Source: Nocardioides okcheonensis (GTDB lineage: Bacteria; Actinomycetota; Actinomycetes; Propionibacteriales; Nocardioidaceae). Taken from it: a stretch of 64,000 bases of DNA. Position numbers and translations under genes: made by a program. Each line of letters starts with the position of its first letter. Within the stretch, counting starts at the first letter, position 1. The stretch is from positions 2,356,001 through 2,420,000 of the forward strand of contig NZ_CP087710.1 of NCBI RefSeq assembly GCF_020991065.1. Reading direction: 5' to 3'. Below the pieces are notes generated by a model. That model saw nothing but the letters and a program-made list of their open reading frames with translations, made no database searches and was not told the DNA's origin. Positions 59,698 to 64,000 of this stretch are shown piece after piece.

Positions 59698-61191
59698 TCA
59701 CTCCCGGTCGCGCACCCGCACCAGCCCGGACAGCGTGCCGACCCAGACGGTGCCGTCGGTGCCGACGGTGACCTCCGACCCGTCGCTGCCGGCCAGCACG
59801 CCGGTGCCGGTGCGCACGCTCCACATGCTGCGCCCGGTGGAGGCGTCGAGGGCGGTGAGGTACCACGCGCTCACCCCGGTGAGGGAGGGTCGCTTGGTCC
59901 ACGCGTAGAGCAGCCCGTTCGGCCAGCTCGCGACCGCACCCGAGGCCGGGGAGACCTGGTCGCTGCTCCACCGCTCGCGGCAGGCGCCGTCGACCACGTC
60001 GACCCGCGCGATGCCCGGGCTGGTGGTGAACCCGAGCAGCGCGCTGCGGGGCGAGGAGTAGCCGTGGTTGTTGGTGACCACCACCGACGTGCCGAGCGGC
60101 GCGAGCGGGCTCGAGGTGGCGCCGTCGCCCTCGCCGAAGACCGGCTGGCGGCAGACCTGCTCGCCGCTGCCTCGCTGGAGCACCACCACCTGCAGCCGGT
60201 CGTCGACCTCGTCGGTGACGGCGAGGGTGCCGCCGTCCAGCAGGACGGGCGCCGACCCGCTGGCGTGGTCGGTGGGCGTGGTCCAGCCGACGGCCGGCGT
60301 GCCGTCCGGACCCGCCGACAGGCGGTGGACGGCCTCGTCGGTGGCGACGTAGACCCCGCCGTCGGGGTCGACGGCCAGCCCGTGTCGGACGGGCTCGCCG
60401 AGGTCGTGGACGCCGACGGCTCCCGTGGACGGGTCGACCGTGCCGACGAGCCCGTGCGCCGACACCCACCAGATCCGTCCGGACCAGTCGGGCGCGAGGT
60501 CGACCAGGCAGTCGCGGAACGGGACGTAGGGCTTGAGGTCCCACCGCGTGTCGTCGGCGAGGTCGGCCTCGCCGTCGGTCGACGTCCGCAGGGCGACGAC
60601 CTCGCGGTCCGCGGTGGCGACGACGGCCCGGTCGCGGTCGTCGAGGTAGAACGCGTCGCCCGCGCAGGTGTCGTCGGACGGGAGCTCGCGGGTCGCGACC
60701 GGCCGCAGGTCGGTCGGGTCGACCAGGCGCAGGGCGGGGCCGCCGCGCGCGGTGCACGACGCGACCACCAGCCCGGACGACGCCACCTCCAGCCGGCCGC
60801 AGCGCTGCAGGCCGAACCAGGAGGTGTCGACCTCGGGCTGCAGCCCCAGCGGGCCGGGCCGCGCGGAGGCGGTGCCGGCGACCCGGTGCGGGTTCTGCGG
60901 TGCCTCGGTCGGCACGGGGTGCGCGGACGCCGGCCGACCGACGTATGCCGGTCCGGCCAGGGCGCCCGGGGCCGGTGGCACCGGGAGCCACCCGTCGGGG
61001 ACCAGCAGCACGAGGCCGCACACGGCGGCGGTGAGGCCGGCGCTCCAGGCGGCGGCGCGGCGGCTGACGTGGACCCTGTCCTGCACCCACCAGCGGACCC
61101 GCGGGACGCACAGCGCCAGTGCGGCCACGAGCAGCACGACCGGCCCCCGGGCCAGCCACAGCAGCACGATCGCCCCCACCAGCCAGACCAC
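59698..61191 (-). CDS. Membrane-anchored beta-propeller (PQQ-like) protein
   Basis: A 497-residue protein. Two N-terminal membrane helices (MVWLVGAIVLLWLARGPVVL; AAWSAGLTAAVCGLVLLVPD) lead to an external domain of repeated strands such as GPALRLVDPTDLRPVATREL, GRIWWVSAHGLVGTVDPSTG and VTVGTDGTVWVGTLSGLVRV, as in PQQ/quinoprotein-like seven- or eight-bladed propellers. Cysteines (QRCGR/ASCTAR, CAGDAF/RDCLVD) may pair. No dehydrogenase catalytic residues are recognised. GTG start at 61191. It may be a protein-protein scaffold on the outer face of the membrane. Confidence 0.75.
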   Translation of the reverse strand: MVWLVGAIVLLWLARGPVVLLVAALALCVPRVRWWVQDRVHVSRRAAAWSAGLTAAVCGLVLLVPDGWLPVPPAPGALAGPAYVGRPASAHPVPTEAPQNPHRVAGTASARPGPLGLQPEVDTSWFGLQRCGRLEVASSGLVVASCTARGGPALRLVDPTDLRPVATRELPSDDTCAGDAFYLDDRDRAVVATADREVVALRTSTDGEADLADDTRWDLKPYVPFRDCLVDLAPDWSGRIWWVSAHGLVGTVDPSTGAVGVHDLGEPVRHGLAVDPDGGVYVATDEAVHRLSAGPDGTPAVGWTTPTDHASGSAPVLLDGGTLAVTDEVDDRLQVVVLQRGSGEQVCRQPVFGEGDGATSSPLAPLGTSVVVTNNHGYSSPRSALLGFTTSPGIARVDVVDGACRERWSSDQVSPASGAVASWPNGLLYAWTKRPSLTGVSAWYLTALDASTGRSMWSVRTGTGVLAGSDGSEVTVGTDGTVWVGTLSGLVRVRDRE

Positions 61192-61281
61192 CGGGCGACT
61201 CTAGGTGAGCGTCCCGGCGCGGCGGCGGAGGCGCCACGGGTCCGCGGGCAGGAGTGCGTCACACCCCGCCCGCGGACGCGG

Positions 61282-61521
61282 TCACTCGGTGGTGTGGCGC
61301 ATCCGCGGAGCGGTGATGGTGACCTCGGCGAACGTGCCGTGCCCTCCGCCGTGCCGCAGGAAGATGCGCGAGCGCCGGGGCACCGGCACCAGCCCGCGCG
61401 GCGCCGGCTCGGGGAGGTCGGCGACGACCTCCGGCGTGCGGCGGGCGAGCGTCCCGTTGAGCTGCTCGAGCTCCTTGAGCCGGGCGGTCAGGCCCTGGTG
61501 CTCCATGGTGTGGTCGGACAT
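61282..61521 (-). CDS. 79-residue hypothetical protein
   Basis: A short cytoplasmic protein starting MSDHTMEHQGLTARLKELEQ. A helix at the N-terminus is followed by TPEVVADLPEPAPRGLVPVP and RRSRIFLRHGGGHGTFAEVT. A GGAGGGAG ribosome site lies 7 bp before the ATG at 61521; an in-frame upstream start (61557) would add an unconvincing GGGG-rich leader. No family is recognised. It is monocistronic, between the propeller gene and a small-ORF unit. Confidence 0.65.
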   Translation of the reverse strand: MSDHTMEHQGLTARLKELEQLNGTLARRTPEVVADLPEPAPRGLVPVPRRSRIFLRHGGGHGTFAEVTITAPRMRHTTE

Positions 61522-61724
61522 GTCGCGACTCCCTCCTCCCCCGGTGCGGTCCCCCACGGACCGCTTGTGAGAAGGCTAGGAGCGCCCGGCGGGGCGTGGA
61601 ACGTGGTAGAGGCAGCCTCCGGGGAGTCTTGAGGCGGGACTGGACCACCCCGGTACTCGCAGGCGTGGCGTTGACCCGACCTTGAGGCGTCGCGCGGGAC
61701 GCCGCCGCCGTCGCCGGACGCGGA
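61522..61724. other. Intergenic segment with CTTGAGGCG repeats
   Basis: It contains two copies of CTTGAGGCG (about 61629 and 61681) 52 bp apart, perhaps regulator sites for the leftward 79-residue gene. No open frame with a ribosome site is visible. It ends at the 12-bp terminator hairpin at 61725-61754. Confidence 0.35.
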
Positions 61725-61754
61725 AGTGCCCCGCCCGGTGAAGGGCGGGGCACT
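61725..61754 (-). terminator. 12-bp perfect hairpin after the 39-codon gene
   Basis: AGTGCCCCGCCC (61725-61736), loop GGTGAA, GGGCGGGGCACT (61743-61754). It lies 15 bp past the stop of the small leftward gene at 61770-61889, giving that gene its own terminator. Confidence 0.8.
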
Positions 61755-61769
61755 CGGTGACCGGATCGC

Positions 61770-61889
61770 TCAGGCGTCCGGTCGCGCGGACGGGCCGGCC
61801 CCCACCGACCCCCGCGGACGCGGTATCCGCGTCTCGACGACGTCCTCGAAGGTCGTCGTCCTGTCTCCTACCGCCCCGATGCGGATCAT
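61770..61889 (-). CDS. 39-residue peptide gene, monocistronic, unknown
   Basis: A short gene with a strong site (GGGGAGG ending 4 bp before the ATG at 61889) and its own terminator hairpin 15 bp after the stop. The product starts MIRIGAVGDRTTTFEDVVET, continues RIPRPRGSVGAGPSARPDA, and contains codons uncommon here (GTA, ATA, AGG). A hydrophobic/acidic N-terminal half and a Pro/Arg/Gly C-terminal half are separated by a Thr-rich turn. No cysteine is present. I recognise no family. Gene signals on both sides support expression. It could be a regulatory peptide, a ribosomally made precursor or a leader. Confidence 0.6.
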   Translation of the reverse strand: MIRIGAVGDRTTTFEDVVETRIPRPRGSVGAGPSARPDA

Positions 61890-62113
61890 CGTGCCTCCCC
61901 GTGTGCTGACTCGTGCTCGTTGGTGCTGGTCCCCCGGGGGGGTCTCCCCCGTCCCTCACCCAGTCAAGAGGAGCGAGGGCCCGTCCTGATACACCCCAAG
62001 ACGGGTGAATCCGCAACCAGTGGGGACGATCGCCGCGACATACCGCGAGCGATCATCCCCACTGTCGGCCCGCGCCCGCCGATGGTCGCCGCCGGCGAGG
62101 ACGCGTACGCGCA
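61890..62113. other. Intergenic region upstream of the 39-codon gene
   Basis: About 220 bp. On the minus strand a TTGACT (at about 61965) lies upstream of the small gene, but no clear -10 at 17 bp can be named. GGTGTATCAGG a little further upstream (about 61990) is another A/T-rich candidate. No other gene is seen before the desaturase terminator hairpin. Confidence 0.3.
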
Positions 62114-62150
62114 ACGGACCCCACCGGAACGGGGGTCCGGTGGGGTCCGT
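62114..62150 (-). terminator. 15-bp perfect hairpin after the desaturase
   Basis: ACGGACCCCACCGGA (62114-62128), loop ACGGGGG, and its exact complement at 62136-62150. It starts 16 bp past the leftward desaturase stop and is the likely terminator of the reductase-desaturase operon. Confidence 0.85.
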
Positions 62151-62165
62151 GGGCGCGGGGGTGGG

Positions 62166-63407
62166 TCAGGCGGCCTTGGCCATCGCCCGGGCCTCGCTCT
62201 CGAGCTTGCGCCCGAGCAGGCGGCGGGTGCGGCGGTCGCCGGTCGCCATCTTGTAGAGGACGGCCAGCTGCTGCGGCGCGTTCTTGGCGTTGGTGGTCGC
62301 CAACCAGCCGTTGGGCAGCGAGAGCCGGACGACCTTGTGCCAGGCCGAGTAGACCTGCTGCGGCATCGGGCGCGTGCAGTAGGTGAGGTCGTACTTGTCG
62401 AACAGCGCCTTCACCTTGGGCGCGATCTCGCCGTAGCGGTTGGACGGCAGGTCGGGGAACAGGTGGTGCTCGACCTGGTGCGACAGGTTGCCGGTCATCA
62501 GGTGGAGCGCCTTCGAGCCGGAGATGTTGGCGCTGCCGAGCATCTGGCGGACGTACCACTCGCCCTTGGTCTCGCCGTCGATCGAGCGCTTCTCGAAGGT
62601 CTCGACGCCCTCCGGGAAGTGGCCGCACAGGATGACGGAGTTGGACCAGAGGTTGCGCACGATGTTGGCGGTGAAGTTGGCCGCCAGGGTCGGCAGGAAG
62701 GAGCCGGTCGGGATCGACAGCGCCGGGTGGACGACGTAGTCCTTGGTGGCCTGCTTGCGGATCTTGCGCAGGACCTGCTTGGCGCGGCGGCGGAAGTCGG
62801 GGTCCTTGGTCTGCTTCTTGGCGATGACCGAGCCGAGCTCGAGGTCGTAGGCGGCGATGCCGTACTCGAAGAAGACGGCGTTGATGAAGCAGAAGACCGG
62901 CTGGGCGAGCGAGGACGGGGTCCAGGGCTGGTCCTCGTCGACGCGCATGATGCCGTAGCCGAGGTCGTTGTCCTTGCCGATGACGTTGGTGTAGGTGTGG
63001 TGCAGCTCGTTGTGGCTGTGCTTCCACTGCTCGGCCGGCGAGGCCATGTCCCACTCCCAGGTGCTGGAGTGGATCTTGGGGTCGCGCATCCAGTCCCACT
63101 GGCCGTGCAGGACGTTGTGGCCGATCTCCATGTTGTCGAGGATCTTGGAGACGCTGAGGCCGAGGGTGCCGAGGACCCACGCCGGCGGGAACGCGCTGAA
63201 GAGCAGCACCGCGCGCGAGCCGAGCTCGAGCTTGCGCTGGGTGTCGATGACCCGGCGGATGTACGCCGCGTCCTTGGCGCCACGGGAGTCGATGACCTCC
63301 TGGCGGATCGCGTCGAGCTCGATGCCGATCTGCTCGATGTCGGCCTCGGTGAGGTGGGCGATCGGGTTGGTCTGGCCGAGGACGGCCTTCTTCTGGACGG
63401 TGGTCAT
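62166..63407 (-). CDS. desA3: Acyl-CoA/acyl-lipid delta-9 desaturase, DesA3 type
   Basis: A 413-residue membrane di-iron desaturase making monounsaturated fatty acids. The three histidine boxes are intact: HNVLHGQWDW (HxxxH), HSHNELHHTYTNVIG (HxxxxHH) and SHQVEHHLFPDLPSNRYGEI (QxxHH). Hydrophobic segments around LFSAFPPAWVLGTLGLSV and PVFCFINAVFFEY give four membrane spans. It resembles mycobacterial DesA3, which works with an adjacent NADPH oxidoreductase, exactly as seen here: the reductase gene ends 34 bp upstream. An ATG with AGGAG precedes the gene. A terminator follows. Confidence 0.93.
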   Translation of the reverse strand: MTTVQKKAVLGQTNPIAHLTEADIEQIGIELDAIRQEVIDSRGAKDAAYIRRVIDTQRKLELGSRAVLLFSAFPPAWVLGTLGLSVSKILDNMEIGHNVLHGQWDWMRDPKIHSSTWEWDMASPAEQWKHSHNELHHTYTNVIGKDNDLGYGIMRVDEDQPWTPSSLAQPVFCFINAVFFEYGIAAYDLELGSVIAKKQTKDPDFRRRAKQVLRKIRKQATKDYVVHPALSIPTGSFLPTLAANFTANIVRNLWSNSVILCGHFPEGVETFEKRSIDGETKGEWYVRQMLGSANISGSKALHLMTGNLSHQVEHHLFPDLPSNRYGEIAPKVKALFDKYDLTYCTRPMPQQVYSAWHKVVRLSLPNGWLATTNAKNAPQQLAVLYKMATGDRRTRRLLGRKLESEARAMAKAA

Positions 63408-63441
63408 GTCGATCTCCTGGGGGTGTCGTGGAGGTCTGGCG

Positions 63442-64000
63442 TCAGTGGTCGATGTGGCAGGGGCCGGCGGCGGCGTTGATGCAGGTCTGCACCTTGATGT
63501 CGCCCGTCTCGCCGGGGACGGCGGTGGTGATGGCGCCGTTGCGCAGGTCGCGCACGCTGCCCTCGCGCAGCGGGATCACGCAGCCCATGCAGATGCCCAT
63601 CCGGCACCCGCTCGGCATGAGCATCCCGGCGTCCTCCGCGGCGTCGAGGATCGGCGTGGCGCCGTCGAGGTCGAGGGTGGTGCCGGAGGAGAAGGTCACG
63701 GTCCCGCCGTCGCCGGGCTCGACCCGCGCGGTGCGGAACTGCTCGGTCGTGAGGGTGATGCCGGCGGCGTCGTGGTGCTCGGCGAGGGCGTCGAGCAGCC
63801 CGGCCGGGCCGCAGGCGAGGGTCCGGCGCTCGGCCAGGTCGGGGACCAGGTCGGCGAGGTCGTCGACGGAGAGCACGCCGTGCTGGTCGTCGTAGCGCGC
63901 GACGAGCCGGATCGCGCCGGCGGCGTCGAGCGCCTCGAGGTCGCGGATGAAGATCGAGTCGGGCCGGGTGGGGGCCACGTGGACCACGACGATGTCGTGG
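63442..64000 (-). CDS. Ferredoxin-type oxidoreductase (desaturase electron donor), C-terminal part
   Basis: Incomplete; the gene continues beyond the window end. The visible 186 residues contain the end of a ferredoxin-NADP reductase-like domain (RTLACGPAGLLDALAEHHDA, the NAD(P)-binding CGP motif) and a C-terminal plant-type [2Fe-2S] domain with PSGCRMGICMGCVIPLREGS and a final QTCINAAAGPCH (CxxxxCxxC...C). This fused reductase-ferredoxin is the partner of DesA3-type desaturases in mycobacteria (Rv3230c type), feeding electrons from NADPH to the di-iron centre. It is upstream in the same operon as the desaturase. Confidence 0.92.
   Translation of the reverse strand, partial: HDIVVVHVAPTRPDSIFIRDLEALDAAGAIRLVARYDDQHGVLSVDDLADLVPDLAERRTLACGPAGLLDALAEHHDAAGITLTTEQFRTARVEPGDGGTVTFSSGTTLDLDGATPILDAAEDAGMLMPSGCRMGICMGCVIPLREGSVRDLRNGAITTAVPGETGDIKVQTCINAAAGPCHIDH

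Overview
The window is very GC-rich chromosomal DNA from an actinobacterium, most likely Nocardioidaceae (Nocardioides-like). This is an inference from gene content: WXG100/type VII secretion substrates with polymorphic-toxin architecture, DinB and mycothiol-type maleylpyruvate isomerase-like proteins, a FadE5-type acyl-CoA dehydrogenase, a DesA3-type desaturase with its reductase, a SigE-family sigma factor, a DtxR/IdeR-type iron box and many GTG starts. I see no phage, transposase, integrase or CRISPR array. One tRNA gene (Gly, anticodon CCC) is present.

Layout. 1-2.7 kb: lower half of a histidine-utilisation (hut) operon on the minus strand (M20 amidohydrolase, hutF, start of hutI). 2.9-10.8 kb: nitroreductase; a minus-strand unit of a 45-residue Arg/Ser-rich peptide, an ABC exporter and a kinase; an M20 peptidase plus MFS pair; PspC, DUF1992 and DinB proteins. 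11-16 kb: two CitE/HpcH lyases, then a type VII-associated operon ending in a lipoprotein, and DUF6131. 16-19.6 kb: a two-protein Aer-like soluble receptor, an M48 protease and DinB. 19.6-24.4 kb: hutU and hutH, a small gene that looks frameshifted, and an IclR regulator. 24.5-31.1 kb: a large secreted hydrolase and a type VII toxin/immunity-type locus. 31.2-34.8 kb: a membrane Fe-S oxidoreductase with a repetitive tail. 35-36.6 kb: a ribbon-helix-helix regulator, a DUF4097 protein and a 30-residue peptide. 36.6-41.6 kb: an iron-siderophore uptake operon under a DtxR/IdeR-like box. 41.8-48.7 kb: dcd, an SGNH hydrolase, tRNA-Gly, a C39-like protein, a lipoprotein, DUF2461, and a sigma factor with a membrane partner. 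48.7-52.4 kb: an Rrf2 regulator, TauE/SafE and fadE5. 52.6-56 kb: an ABC-2 exporter with a two-component system. 56-64 kb: mixed secreted, redox and small proteins, ending with the desaturase and its reductase.

The most interesting structure lies between and inside the genes. (1) A family of 61-bp intergenic inverted repeats (23-bp arms, 15-bp spacer) occurs three times, each just after a gene 3' end, with a divergent fourth member. (2) A composite of two perfect palindromes (40 bp plus 24-30 bp) occurs twice, 41 kb apart and in opposite order. (3) Two overlapping, mutually exclusive hairpins end the MFS gene, with its stop codon in one loop. (4) The Fe-S oxidoreductase tail carries three single-base shifts that cancel, and a fourth similar shift splits the small gene at 23 kb. 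(5) The hut pathway is cut into two blocks about 17 kb apart. (6) At least ten genes start 6-7 nt after a -10-like hexamer, as expected for leaderless mRNAs. (7) A type VII toxin has two downstream genes that share a C-terminal domain. (8) Several well-formed genes of 30-47 codons have strong ribosome-binding sites.
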